NCBI RefSeq assembly: GCF_001045555.1
Contig: NZ_LFBU01000001.1
Coordinates: forward strand, 2,480,001 to 2,544,000
Length of the DNA stretch: 64,000 bases
Origin: Marinobacter subterrani
GTDB lineage: Bacteria > Pseudomonadota > Gammaproteobacteria > Pseudomonadales > Oleiphilaceae
Reading direction: 5' to 3'
In this document: one piece after another, positions 11,563 to 20,388 of the stretch
Layout: each line of letters opens with the position of its first letter
How positions within the stretch are numbered: position 1 is the stretch's first letter
Notes under the pieces: model-generated
The model's input: only the letters and a program-made list of their open reading frames with translations
Told to the model about the DNA's origin: nothing
The model's database searches: none
Position numbers and translations under genes: made by a program

Positions 11563-12801
11563 ATGGCCAAAACAGAGACTACCCAGCATCACACCGTCGT
11601 TGTCATCGGCGCCGGAGCCGCAGGCACCAGCGTTGCCGCCTCTCTGCTGCGGCAACGGCCGGGGCTTGATGTTGCCATTGTTGAGCCAAACGACGTTCAC
11701 TACTACCAACCCGCCTTCACACTGGTGGGTGGCGGCGCCTATTCCCTCGCCAAAACGGCCAGGCCACAAGCCGAAACTCTGCCCTCCAAGGCCCGCTGGG
11801 TAAGGGCCGCCGTCATTGAACTAGAGCCAGATAGCCAATCGGTAACCCTATCGGATGGCCGCAGGCTGGCCTATGATGTTCTGGTGGTGACACCCGGGCT
11901 CAAGCTGGATTGGGATGGCGTGGATGGCCTGCAGGATACCCTCGGGCGCAACGGTGTCTGCAGTAACTATGAGCCGTCACTGGCGGAATACACCTGGCAG
12001 TGCCTGAAGACATTCAAGGGCGGCAAGGCATTGTTCACCCAGCCACCGGCACCCATCAAATGCGCCGGCGCACCCCAGAAAATTGCGTATCTCGCAGCGG
12101 ACTACCTTCGTAAAAAAGGCCTGGCCGTAAGCAGCGAACTGAAATTTTTTGCCGCCGGCGGTGCCCTGTTCAGCGTACCGGACTTCGTACCGCCACTGAC
12201 CCAAGTGGCGAAGCGCCACAACGTCGGTTTGCTGATGAACCACAACCTGGTTGCTGTGGATGGCGACAAAAAAGTTGCCACCTTCCGCTTCACCAACAGA
12301 GACGGCGAAACCAGCGAGGTAAAGGAAAGTTTCGATTTTCTACATGTCACGCCGCCACAATGCGCCCCGGACTTTATCCGGAACAGTGCCCTGGCAAACG
12401 CAGGTGGCTGGGTAGATGTGGACCAGCATTCCATGCAGCATGTCCGCTACGAAAACGTGTTCAGCCTGGGGGACGCCAGCTCGCTACCAACCTCTAAAAC
12501 TGCGGCGGCCATTCGCAAGCAATCACCAGTGGCCGTCGCCAATATACTTGCCAGGCTGTCCGGTAACAGTCTCGACGCCAGCTATGATGGCTACACTTCC
12601 TGCCCCGTGGTTACCGGCTACGGCAAAGTTATGCTGGCAGAATTTATCTATGGCGGTAAGGTGACCCCGACACTGCCCCTGAGCCCATTCAAGGAATCCC
12701 GATTCTATTGGCACGTGAAAAAACGTGCTCTGCCAACCTTCTACTTTGATTACATGCTCAAAGGCAAGGAACGGGATATTGCTCATAAACCACTGAAATG
12801 A
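11563..12801 (+). CDS. sqr: Sulfide:quinone oxidoreductase, type II-like
   Basis: A 412-residue FAD enzyme that oxidises sulfide and passes electrons to quinone at the membrane. The N-terminal dinucleotide motif is VVVIGAGAAGTS (residues 13-24). Two cysteines match the redox pair of type II (mitochondrial-like) enzymes: Cys167 in IKCAGAPQK and Cys347 in TSCPVVTGYG. The second FAD motif is SLGDASSLPTSKTAAA. The C-terminal amphipathic region (FYWHVKKRALPTFYFDYMLKG) fits membrane attachment. It is divergent from cysJI, so sulfide making and sulfide removal share one control region. No dioxygenase or rhodanese gene follows. Confidence 0.9.
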   Translation: MAKTETTQHHTVVVIGAGAAGTSVAASLLRQRPGLDVAIVEPNDVHYYQPAFTLVGGGAYSLAKTARPQAETLPSKARWVRAAVIELEPDSQSVTLSDGRRLAYDVLVVTPGLKLDWDGVDGLQDTLGRNGVCSNYEPSLAEYTWQCLKTFKGGKALFTQPPAPIKCAGAPQKIAYLAADYLRKKGLAVSSELKFFAAGGALFSVPDFVPPLTQVAKRHNVGLLMNHNLVAVDGDKKVATFRFTNRDGETSEVKESFDFLHVTPPQCAPDFIRNSALANAGGWVDVDQHSMQHVRYENVFSLGDASSLPTSKTAAAIRKQSPVAVANILARLSGNSLDASYDGYTSCPVVTGYGKVMLAEFIYGGKVTPTLPLSPFKESRFYWHVKKRALPTFYFDYMLKGKERDIAHKPLK

Positions 12802-12922
12802 GATGTCGGCGGTGAATGCAATCGTCTCATGCTTCCATAGTTTCTGGAGCATCGGAAAATTCGGGAGGTCGGGCTCGCATTTGGAACCAGTCCAACTGGC
12901 GGCTCGACTGACGCGATGTTTT

Positions 12923-14254
12923 TCAGAGTAACAATCTCCTGAGGTCAGCCAGCAGGTCACCTATTAGATTGACAAACTTACCACCGTCCACCCCATTCAC
13001 CGCCCGGTGATCGTATGACAGCGACAGCGGCAGAATCAGCCGTGGCTGGAAATCCGCGCCGTCCCAGACCGGCTTCATCGCCGCCTTGGAAACCCCCAGA
13101 ATCGCCACCTCCGGTGTATTCACGATCGGCGTAAATGCCGTGCCGCCAATACCACCCAGACTGGTGATGGTAAAACAGGCACCCTGCATCTCTGCCGGCT
13201 TCAGCTGCTTGGCCCGGGCCTTCTGGGCCAGCTCGGCACTCTCGGCAGCGAGCTCCCAAAGGCCCTTCTTGTCCACATCGCGGATCACCGGCACCATCAG
13301 CCCGTTGGGCGTATCCACCGCAATCCCGATGTGAATGTACTGCTTGCGGATCACCTCCTTGCGATCCATGTCCAGCGACACATTAAACTGCGGCAGTTCC
13401 GCCAGAGCCGTGGCACAGGCCTTCAGCAGGAACGGCAGAGGCGTCATCTTCACGCCCTTCTTCTCGCCGGCCGCCTTCTGGGCCTTGCGGAAATCCTCCA
13501 TATCGGTGATATCCGCATCCTCGAACTGGGTCACATGGGGCACGTTCAGCCAGCTGCGCTGCATATTGTTCGCCGTGGCAAACATCATGCGGGACATGGA
13601 CTCCCGCTCGATCTCGCCGAACTGACTGAAGTCCGGCAGTTTGATGCCGGGAATACCCGCGCCGCCGCCACCGGCCACCGTGCTGCCCTGCTGCGTCTGC
13701 TGAAGCTGACCTTTCACATAGGCCTGAACGTCATCCTTCAGAATACGGTGCGTGGGACCGGAACCCTTGATCCGGGTCAGGTCCGCGCCAAATTCCCGGG
13801 CCAGCTTACGAACGGCCGGACCGGCGTGCACTTTGGTTCCCGGGGCCGGCGGTTCATAGGTGGTCGACCCCACGTCCGGCTTCGATTCCCGTTCTCCAGA
13901 GGCCTTCTCCGGCGTTTTTTCCTTACCGGACTCCGACGAATCCTGGCTGGCTTTCTGATCGTCTTCTGCCGCTTCGGGCTCTTCCGTTTCGCCCTCATCG
14001 CCGCCACCGGCATCATCACTGGCCTCCATCATGCCGACCACGTCACCTTCCTTGACCTTGTCACCCACCTTTACGGTGATTTTGGTCATCTTGCCCGCGC
14101 CCGGTGAAGGCAGCTCCACGGACGCCTTGTCGGACTCAACGGTCAGAATCGGATCCTCCGTTTCAACGGAATCGCCCTTGCTGACATGAACTTCAATAAC
14201 TTCAACCTCGTCTGCACCGCCGAGATCGGGAACTTTTATTTCCTGTTCACTCAT
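12923..14254 (-). CDS. aceF: Pyruvate dehydrogenase E2, dihydrolipoamide acetyltransferase
   Basis: A 443-residue E2 core protein. It has one N-terminal lipoyl domain with the lipoylated lysine in ESDKASVELP (about residue 43), an acidic linker (residues about 80-125), a peripheral-subunit binding domain (AGPAVRKLAREFGADL, about 145) and a catalytic domain with SYDHRAVNG near the end, which contains the active-site His. E. coli AceF has three lipoyl domains; here there is one, as in many marine gammaproteobacteria. It follows aceE with a 10-bp gap in one operon. The E3 gene is not in the window. Confidence 0.95.
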   Translation of the reverse strand: MSEQEIKVPDLGGADEVEVIEVHVSKGDSVETEDPILTVESDKASVELPSPGAGKMTKITVKVGDKVKEGDVVGMMEASDDAGGGDEGETEEPEAAEDDQKASQDSSESGKEKTPEKASGERESKPDVGSTTYEPPAPGTKVHAGPAVRKLAREFGADLTRIKGSGPTHRILKDDVQAYVKGQLQQTQQGSTVAGGGGAGIPGIKLPDFSQFGEIERESMSRMMFATANNMQRSWLNVPHVTQFEDADITDMEDFRKAQKAAGEKKGVKMTPLPFLLKACATALAELPQFNVSLDMDRKEVIRKQYIHIGIAVDTPNGLMVPVIRDVDKKGLWELAAESAELAQKARAKQLKPAEMQGACFTITSLGGIGGTAFTPIVNTPEVAILGVSKAAMKPVWDGADFQPRLILPLSLSYDHRAVNGVDGGKFVNLIGDLLADLRRLLL

Positions 14255-14264
14255 GACGGTCTCC

Positions 14265-16934
14265 TTAAGCCAGCACCGGGTTCATTTTGTTCCGATCGAT
14301 TCCGTATTTGCGCATAGCCTCGAGAACCACCTCATTCTTCAGTTCACCGTCACGGGCCAGAGCCGCCAGCGCCGTCACCGCAACGTAGTAGCGATCCACC
14401 TCGAAGTGGTTCCGCAGTTTCTCGCGGGTATCACTGCGGCCGAAGCCGTCGGTGCCCAGGGTCAGGTAGGTCTTGGGAATATAGGCACGCACCTGCTCGG
14501 ACAACAGCTTGATGTAGTCCGTGGACGACACCACCGGCCCCTGCTGTTTTTCCAGGCACTGGGTGGTGTAGGCCTTCTTGGGCGTGTCGTCCGGATGCAG
14601 GCGGTTCCAGCGTTCAATGTGCAGACCGTCCCGCGCCAGTTCGTTGAAACTGGTCACGCTCCAGACATCACTGGCAACACCAAAATCGTCCTTCAACAGC
14701 TCGGCGGCCGCACGCACCTCGTTAAGGATAGCGCCGGAGCCCATCAGCTGAACCCTGGGAGTCTTCTCGCGGGCCTTGGTTTCGACGGAATCCAGCAGGT
14801 ACATTCCCTTGATGATCCCCTCTTGCACCTTCTTGCCTTCAGGCATGGCGGGCTGCTCGTAGTTTTCGTTTTCGATGGTCAGGTAGTAGAAGACGTTCTG
14901 GTTGTCTTCAAACATTTCCTTGATGCTATGCTGGACTACCACGGCGATTTCGTAACCGTAGGCCGGGTCGTAGGCCTTACAATTGGGAATGGTCTGCGCC
15001 AGGATATGGCTGTGACCGTCCTGGTGCTGCAGGCCTTCACCATTAAGCGTGGTGCGCCCGGCAGTGCCGCCTACCAGGAAACCGCGGGCCTGGATATCGC
15101 CGGACGCCCAGGCCAGATCCCCCACACGCTGGAAGCCGAACATGGAGTAGAACATGTAGAACGGCACCAACGGGAAGTTGTTGGTACTGTAGGACGTCGC
15201 CGCCGCCATCCAGGCCGCCATGGAGCCCGCCTCATTGATCCCTTCCTCAAGAACCTGGCCTTTCTTGTCTTCCTTGTAGTACATGATCTGTTCACGGTCT
15301 TCCGGCACGTACTTCTGGCCTTCCGAGCTGTAGATACCCAACTGGCGGAACATGCCCTCCATGCCAAACGTACGGGCCTCATCCGGCACGATGGGAACGA
15401 CACGCTTACCGATACGCTTGTCTTTGGTCAATGCCGTCAGCAGCCGCATGAACGCCATGGTGGTGGAGATCTCGCGGCCATTGGAGCCTTCGATCACTGC
15501 CTTAAAAGTGTCCAGTGGCGGCGCCTGAAGCGGCTGGCAGTCCTTGCGACGCTTGGGATAGAAGCCCCCCAGCTCCTGCCGCCGCTTATTCATGTAGACA
15601 ATTTCCGGGCTGTCCGGCGCCGGACGGTAGTAAGGCACGTCCTTCAGTTCTTCGTCTCTCAGCGGCACCGCAAAACGGTCACGGAAGGCTTTGAGCTGCT
15701 CAATATCCAGCTTCTTCAGGGAGTGCGCCGTGTTCTGGGCTTCGCCCGCACTGCCAAAGCCGTAACCCTTGATGGTGTGTGCCAGAATCACCGTTGGCCG
15801 ACCGTCATTGTTGTGGATGGCGTGGTGGTAGGCCGCGTAAATCTTGTAGGGATCGTGGCCACCCCGGTTGAGCTTGTTAATGTCCTCATCGCTGAGGCTG
15901 TCCACCATCTTGGACAACTCCGGGTACTTGCCGAAGAAATGCTTGCGGGTATAGGCCGGACCGTTGCTCTTGAAGTTCTGCAGGTCGCCGTCAACGACTT
16001 CGTCCATGGCGCGCTGCATGAACCCTTCTTCGTCTCTTTCGAACAACGGGTCCCACTGACGACCCCAAACCACCTTGAGGACGTTCCAGTCGGCACCGCG
16101 GAAAACACCCTCCAGTTCCTGAATGATTTTGCCATTGCCCCTCACCGGGCCATCCAGACGTTGCAAGTTGCAGTTGATAACAAAGATTAAGTTGTCAAGC
16201 TTGTCCCGTCCTGCTACACCAAGGGCACCCAGGGATTCGGGCTGGTCGCACTCACCGTCGCCCAGAAAGCACCAGACTTTGCGATCCCCCATATCGATGA
16301 GCTCGCGGCGGTGCAGGTACTTCATGACGTGAGCCTGATAGATGGCCTGAATCGGCCCGAGACCCATGGACACCGTCGGGAACTGCCAGTAATCCGGTAA
16401 CAGCCAGGGGTGGGGATAAGAGGGAAGCCCATTGCCGTCCACTTCTTCCCGGTACTTGTCCAGTTGCTCCTCGTCGAAACGACCTTCCAAATAGGAGCGG
16501 GCATAAATACCAGGCGAAGAATGACCCTGGAAGTACACCAGATCCGATTCCCGCTTTTCGTCGCCGCCATGGAAGAAATAATTGAACCCCACGTCGTATA
16601 GGGTAGCGGCAGAGGAAAAGGAGGATACATGGCCGCCGAGATCACCTGGTTTCTTATTCGCCCGCAGTACCATGGCCATCGCATTCCAGCGGATCAAAGA
16701 ACGTATACGACGCTCCATGAAAAAGTCACCAGGCATCTGCGATTCCTGTGCGACCGGTATGGTGTTGCGAAAGGGAGTATTGATCGTGAAGGGCGCATCT
16801 GCACCTTCTCGGCTTACCCGCTCGGAAAGCCGACTCAGCATATACTGAGCTCGACCGACACCTTCAACCTGCATAACGGATTCCAGCGCTTCCAACCATT
16901 CACGGGTTTCTGTCGGATCTTCATCTTTATACAT
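14265..16934 (-). CDS. aceE: Pyruvate dehydrogenase E1, homodimeric type
   Basis: An 889-residue thiamine diphosphate enzyme that decarboxylates pyruvate and acetylates the E2 lipoyl group. The ThDP-binding motif is present as GDGECDQPESLGAL through to NCNLQRLDGPV (about residues 240-290). Typical E1 landmarks include HTIKGYGFGSAGEAQNTAHSLKK and GTDGFGRSDTREKLR near the C-terminus. The length matches E. coli AceE (887). It starts the aceEF operon. No pdhR-type regulator gene precedes it in the window. Confidence 0.96.
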   Translation of the reverse strand: MYKDEDPTETREWLEALESVMQVEGVGRAQYMLSRLSERVSREGADAPFTINTPFRNTIPVAQESQMPGDFFMERRIRSLIRWNAMAMVLRANKKPGDLGGHVSSFSSAATLYDVGFNYFFHGGDEKRESDLVYFQGHSSPGIYARSYLEGRFDEEQLDKYREEVDGNGLPSYPHPWLLPDYWQFPTVSMGLGPIQAIYQAHVMKYLHRRELIDMGDRKVWCFLGDGECDQPESLGALGVAGRDKLDNLIFVINCNLQRLDGPVRGNGKIIQELEGVFRGADWNVLKVVWGRQWDPLFERDEEGFMQRAMDEVVDGDLQNFKSNGPAYTRKHFFGKYPELSKMVDSLSDEDINKLNRGGHDPYKIYAAYHHAIHNNDGRPTVILAHTIKGYGFGSAGEAQNTAHSLKKLDIEQLKAFRDRFAVPLRDEELKDVPYYRPAPDSPEIVYMNKRRQELGGFYPKRRKDCQPLQAPPLDTFKAVIEGSNGREISTTMAFMRLLTALTKDKRIGKRVVPIVPDEARTFGMEGMFRQLGIYSSEGQKYVPEDREQIMYYKEDKKGQVLEEGINEAGSMAAWMAAATSYSTNNFPLVPFYMFYSMFGFQRVGDLAWASGDIQARGFLVGGTAGRTTLNGEGLQHQDGHSHILAQTIPNCKAYDPAYGYEIAVVVQHSIKEMFEDNQNVFYYLTIENENYEQPAMPEGKKVQEGIIKGMYLLDSVETKAREKTPRVQLMGSGAILNEVRAAAELLKDDFGVASDVWSVTSFNELARDGLHIERWNRLHPDDTPKKAYTTQCLEKQQGPVVSSTDYIKLLSEQVRAYIPKTYLTLGTDGFGRSDTREKLRNHFEVDRYYVAVTALAALARDGELKNEVVLEAMRKYGIDRNKMNPVLA

Positions 16935-17402
16935 GAGCCTCTCCTTCAGTAGTCAACGCCAGTCAAAGCGATGTTCAACATCCGAGCACGCCGGGCTATA
17001 CCTATGCAGTGCGTCGATTTGTTTCCATCTTAAGATCGGTTGGAGAATTTCACTCACGACCTGAATCAAGTCCACGAAGCACGCGGTTATTGACAAAAAG
17101 AACGTTTGGTTTTTTTTGCGTGTTTGCTGGATTTCAGCGCCGTTGCCCTTTTAGCTCAAAGATTGCTGTTCCACAGATGCCGATCTGCATATCCAAAAAA
17201 AGAGGGCCACTCGCAGAATCGAAATCGAGAATCATCGCATCTGAACCACTCTCGACATCCCAGCATAGTTAATGCGTGATTAGTTCAGACGCTTGATGAT
17301 TAAGATCAATTAAAACGTTGTAAAACCAGGGCCAAAGGAGTCACATTAAAAAAGGAGCACCCCAATTTATAGGCCATTATCTCGACGGAGTTACCGACGT
17401 TT
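16935..17402. other. Intergenic region at the edge of an AT-rich accessory patch
   Basis: About 470 bp between divergent aceE and argC. No protein I could recognise is encoded on either strand. It holds an inverted repeat with half-sites TTGAT and ATCAA separated by 7 bases at 17293-17309; the standard FNR-type spacer is 4 bases, so I do not call it an FNR box. Base composition shifts towards A+T from about 17280 onwards. Confidence 0.5.
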
Positions 17403-18338
17403 ATGACAGTAAAAATTTTTATTGACGGTAATGAAGGAACTACCGGCCTTCAATTATCAACGCTACTGAATCAACGAAATGATATTTCACTAATCTCAAT
17501 TGATCCTGCTTTGCGAAAGGAGCCTGTCGAACGGCAATATCGAATGAATTCGGCAGATGTAGTTTTTCTTTGCCTACCGGACGACGCGTCGAAAGATGCT
17601 ATGAACTTGATCTCAAGCCCTGACACCTGCGTTATTGACACTAGCAGTGCCTTTCGAGTGCATACCGACTGGGTGTATGGTTTGCCGGAATTGGAGAACG
17701 AACAGCGTAGTCGAATTCAGAATAGTAAACGAATAAGCAACCCCGGGTGTCACGCTACTGCATTTATATTGTCCATACGACCATTAGTTGACGCTGGCTT
17801 ACTGCCAAAAAATTACCCGATTTCGGCTTTTTCCTTTACTGGATACAGTGGTGGGGGTAAAACAATGATCGATTCATATGAAGCTTTGGGCGCCAATCCT
17901 CCACCAACTCCACAGCCATACGCACTGAATTTGGAGCACAAACACTTACCAGAGATCGTTTTTTACGCTGGCTTAACGAAAACGCCCGTCTTTATTCCAT
18001 CTATTGGATCGTTCTACCAGGGGTTGTCAGTATGGATACCAGTAATAGTTGAAGGGGTCTCGCCTCAGAGTATTTACGAAGCGTACCAAGATCGCTACAA
18101 AACAGAGAGATTTATTCGTGTTCATGAGCCTAACAGTCACGATTTAAGGCCTGACTATTTCTTTGATGTCGAGGGAAGTAACTATACGAACAGAGTAGAC
18201 ATATTTATAATGGGGAACAGCGTTCGGCAATGCATCGTGGCCCGAATCGACAACCTAGGCAAGGGGGCGGCCGGGTCGGCAATCCAAAACTTAAATATTT
18301 ATATAGGAGCACCGGAAAATTATGGCTTAAAAGATTAA
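17403..18338 (+). CDS. argC: N-acetyl-gamma-glutamyl-phosphate reductase, type 2 (AT-rich, lone)
   Basis: A 311-residue reductase of arginine synthesis, converting N-acetylglutamyl phosphate to the semialdehyde. It shows the short type 2 layout: IFIDGNEGTTGLQ at residues 5-17 for NADP binding and the catalytic cysteine Cys116 in SNPGCHATA, with SFTGYSGGGKTMI after it. Codon use is clearly more AT-rich than in aceE or cysI, suggesting horizontal transfer. No other arg genes are adjacent; its neighbour is an equally AT-rich regulator on the other strand. It may be a second copy or a gene with another role. Confidence 0.88.
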   Translation: MTVKIFIDGNEGTTGLQLSTLLNQRNDISLISIDPALRKEPVERQYRMNSADVVFLCLPDDASKDAMNLISSPDTCVIDTSSAFRVHTDWVYGLPELENEQRSRIQNSKRISNPGCHATAFILSIRPLVDAGLLPKNYPISAFSFTGYSGGGKTMIDSYEALGANPPPTPQPYALNLEHKHLPEIVFYAGLTKTPVFIPSIGSFYQGLSVWIPVIVEGVSPQSIYEAYQDRYKTERFIRVHEPNSHDLRPDYFFDVEGSNYTNRVDIFIMGNSVRQCIVARIDNLGKGAAGSAIQNLNIYIGAPENYGLKD

Positions 18339-18363
18339 ACTCTTACACTAAAGGAGTTTTTTT
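18337..18363 (+). terminator. Probable terminator between argC and the Crp/Fnr-type gene
   Basis: A 6-bp stem AAACTC / GAGTTT with an 11-base loop followed by a run of T. Weak stem but well placed just after the argC stop; the two genes are convergent. Confidence 0.5.
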
Positions 18364-19042
18364 ACTTTAATTTAGAATACTTTTTTCTTGACAACTTCAT
18401 TCTTGAATAGGTTTCAGGCGCAACTCCTATATACGACGCCAAGTATTTGTCCGGAGCTTTACTTATTAAATCCAGATCCTCAGTCATTAAAATATCATAC
18501 CTTTCTTTGGCATTATATGATTGAAAAAAATATTCTCGCATGGAGACAACTTCCTCAAATTTCTTAAGAAAGTGAATCTTAAGATAATCCCACAAACTAT
18601 TATTACATATGCTATTTCTTTTAAAATTTTCTATTTCAACACTCCAAACAACACAATCCGACACCGCCTGAAGAGAGAGTCTACGAAATTGAGTACTGAG
18701 CTCTAAAAATGGAATAAATACAAACTCTCCACCTGAGACAAAAAATAAGGTGAATGATTTTTGTCCAGATATTTTTAGAAATAATCTAACAAGTCCGGAC
18801 TCTAAATAGTACATCTTGTTAGGCTTTAAATTTTGATCAACCAGTACAGTTCTCGAGGACACCTTTTCTCGACGGAATTCTTTGGTGATTATATTATTAA
18901 TGCATCCGTTATTTATACAAGATACCTCGGCGTCAACTAGAATACTTTTGAGTCTTTTTGCTATAATCTTTCTATTTTCACAATGATATTTTTCCATGGC
19001 ATGACCTGCAATATGAAATATCTTAGTTCCTTGATTCTCCAT
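18362..19042 (-). CDS. Crp/Fnr-family transcriptional regulator (AT-rich)
   Basis: A 226-residue protein with the Crp layout: an N-terminal beta-barrel effector domain (VLVDQNLKPNKMYYLESGLVRLF, about 67-89; FTLFFVSGGEFVF, about 96-108) and a C-terminal winged helix region (KAPDKYLASYIGVAPETYSRM) matching the recognition helix pattern LASYLGxxPETLSR. The four cysteines of FNR are absent, although two Cys lie near residue 42. Very low GC, rich in Asn, Lys and Ile codons, like argC. The start is uncertain: ATG at 19042 or at 18997, neither with a clear ribosome binding site. Ligand and targets unknown. Confidence 0.75.
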   Translation of the reverse strand: MENQGTKIFHIAGHAMEKYHCENRKIIAKRLKSILVDAEVSCINNGCINNIITKEFRREKVSSRTVLVDQNLKPNKMYYLESGLVRLFLKISGQKSFTLFFVSGGEFVFIPFLELSTQFRRLSLQAVSDCVVWSVEIENFKRNSICNNSLWDYLKIHFLKKFEEVVSMREYFFQSYNAKERYDILMTEDLDLISKAPDKYLASYIGVAPETYSRMKLSRKKYSKLK

Positions 19043-19067
19043 GCTATTGATGAAAAAACCAATAGAT

Positions 19068-19334
19068 CTAAATCATTAATTGACTTCGATCATTTATTTC
19101 ATTTGCCTCAGAAAAGTTCTTCGGGGTTACCTTCGTTTCAAAAAATTTCCTTTGGAGGGCACCAGCGACAGTCTGCACAGCAAGACCTTCACTTGATTTT
19201 GGACGAACAGATCGACTCATAAACTCCAGAACTTCCAGAACAGCCTGGTGAAACTCTGGCTCCGCAGGGTTTCTCAGGACCACCTGCTCGCAAAGTTCTT
19301 CGAGGGCGTCTTTTTGGTCGTAGGCCTTTTTCGT
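19068..19334 (-). pseudogene. Fragment resembling the 5' end of a glutamate dehydrogenase gene
   Basis: Directly after the rnk stop codon (19335-19337) an open minus-strand frame without ATG encodes EELCEQVVLRNPAEPEFHQA followed by VLEVLE (about 19224-19320). This resembles the N-terminal helix of NADP glutamate dehydrogenases and the intact GdhA of this window (RDPDQPEFHQAVEEVL). After that the similarity stops and the remaining about 45 codons to the stop at 19068 are unrelated. It seems to be a truncated second gdhA, cut by a rearrangement that brought in the AT-rich DNA. Confidence 0.55.
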
Positions 19335-19525
19335 TTAGTTTGCATGAGTCACGCGGATGATTTTCAGACTGAGCGTTTTCTTGCCAGCCAAAGGCCAATC
19401 AATACGATCACCTACCCGAAGCCCCAGCAGGGCCGCACCAGCGGGAGCCAAGACGGATACATGCTCCTCATCTACCTCTGCCTGCCTCGGATAAACCAGC
19501 CTGAGCTTAGACTCGACGTCGTTGC
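19335..19525 (-). pseudogene. rnk: 3' part of an rnk-like gene, cut off by the IS21 element
   Basis: The minus-strand frame reads DVESKLRLVYPRQAEV, then VSVLAPAGAALLGLRVGDRI and ends in LKIIRVTHAN with TAA at 19335-19337. This is the GreA/GreB-like C-terminal domain of Rnk, a regulator of nucleoside diphosphate kinase that binds RNA polymerase. The 5' part lies at 22166-22390 beyond the IS element. Removing the element and one copy of the 5-bp duplication joins the parts in frame to a protein of 136 residues, the usual length of Rnk. Confidence 0.9.
19521..19525. repeat. Target-site duplication, left copy (GTTGC)
   Basis: GTTGC directly left of the IS end at 19526 is repeated directly right of the other end at 22166-22170. 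A 5-bp duplication fits IS21-family insertion (4-8 bp). Confidence 0.9.
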
Positions 19526-19618
19526 TGCGTATTCCGGCGAACGTGACCGGTCATTCCGGGGATCGTGACCGATTTTCACACGGCCATCACACTGGAGTGG
19601 GTTTTGTACTCTGAGCGG

Positions 19619-20374
19619 TCACGATGGGTCAACCGATTCCGGTTTTTGTGCTTTCGCTTTTCGCAATGATTCCCCCTTTAGATTGAGTCGGTGAGCGCCG
19701 TGCAGAAGCCGATCCAGGATGGCGTCTGCCAGCGTGGCGGAGCCGATGTAATCGTGCCAGTGTTCAGTCGGTAACTGGCTGGCAATGAGGGTCGAGCCCC
19801 GGCCATGGCGGTCCTCAATCACTTCCATCAGATCCTGTCGTTGTTGCGCGGTCACCTTTTGCATGCCCCAGTCGTCCAGGATCAGCAGATCGGTTTTAAG
19901 CAACTGATTCATTAGTCGGGCATAGCTGCCATCGCCATGGGCGATGCGCAGTTGTTCGAACAGGCGCGGTACCCGCAGGTAACGAACCGAGAGGCCCTGC
20001 CGGCAGGCCTGGTTACCCAGGGCACACGCCAGCCAGGTCTTGCCACAACCTGTCGGGCCGGTGATGCACAGGTTCAGGGATTGGCGGATCCAGTCGCAGC
20101 TGGCCAGACCCGCCATGCGAGAACGCTCCAGCCCTCGTGGGTGGCGGTAATCGATGTCTTCGATGCAGGCCGGCACACGTAGACGGGCGGCCCTGAGCAG
20201 CCGCTCCAGTCGCCGGCTTTCGCGGTGCAGCACTTCACGATCCACCAACAGGGCCAGTCGTTCCTCGAACGCCAGGTCGTGGGTCTCAGGTTGGGATCGT
20301 TGTTGTTCCAGCGCATCGCACATGCCCGTCAGTTTGAGTTGGCGCAGGATGTCGAGGGTGTTTTGAGTCAGCAT
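19619..20374 (-). CDS. istB: IS21 transposition helper ATPase
   Basis: A 251-residue AAA+ ATPase that assists the transposase in target choice. Walker A is GPTGCGKTWLACALG (about residue 105), Walker B is LLILDDWG (about residue 168), and the DnaC-like core continues with RQDLMEVIEDRHGRGSTL. The length matches IstB proteins (about 250). It follows istA with a 14-base gap. It looks intact. Confidence 0.96.
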   Translation of the reverse strand: MLTQNTLDILRQLKLTGMCDALEQQRSQPETHDLAFEERLALLVDREVLHRESRRLERLLRAARLRVPACIEDIDYRHPRGLERSRMAGLASCDWIRQSLNLCITGPTGCGKTWLACALGNQACRQGLSVRYLRVPRLFEQLRIAHGDGSYARLMNQLLKTDLLILDDWGMQKVTAQQRQDLMEVIEDRHGRGSTLIASQLPTEHWHDYIGSATLADAILDRLLHGAHRLNLKGESLRKAKAQKPESVDPS

Positions 20375-20388
20375 CAGTCTCTCCGGGA

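Noticed and set aside
14253-16190. A 645-codon open frame on the plus strand across aceE
   Set aside because: It lies wholly antisense to the clearly identified aceE. Long antisense frames are common in GC-rich genes, and its translation shows no recognisable domain.
17293-17309. FNR box before argC
   Set aside because: The half-sites TTGAT and ATCAA are 7 bases apart, not 4.
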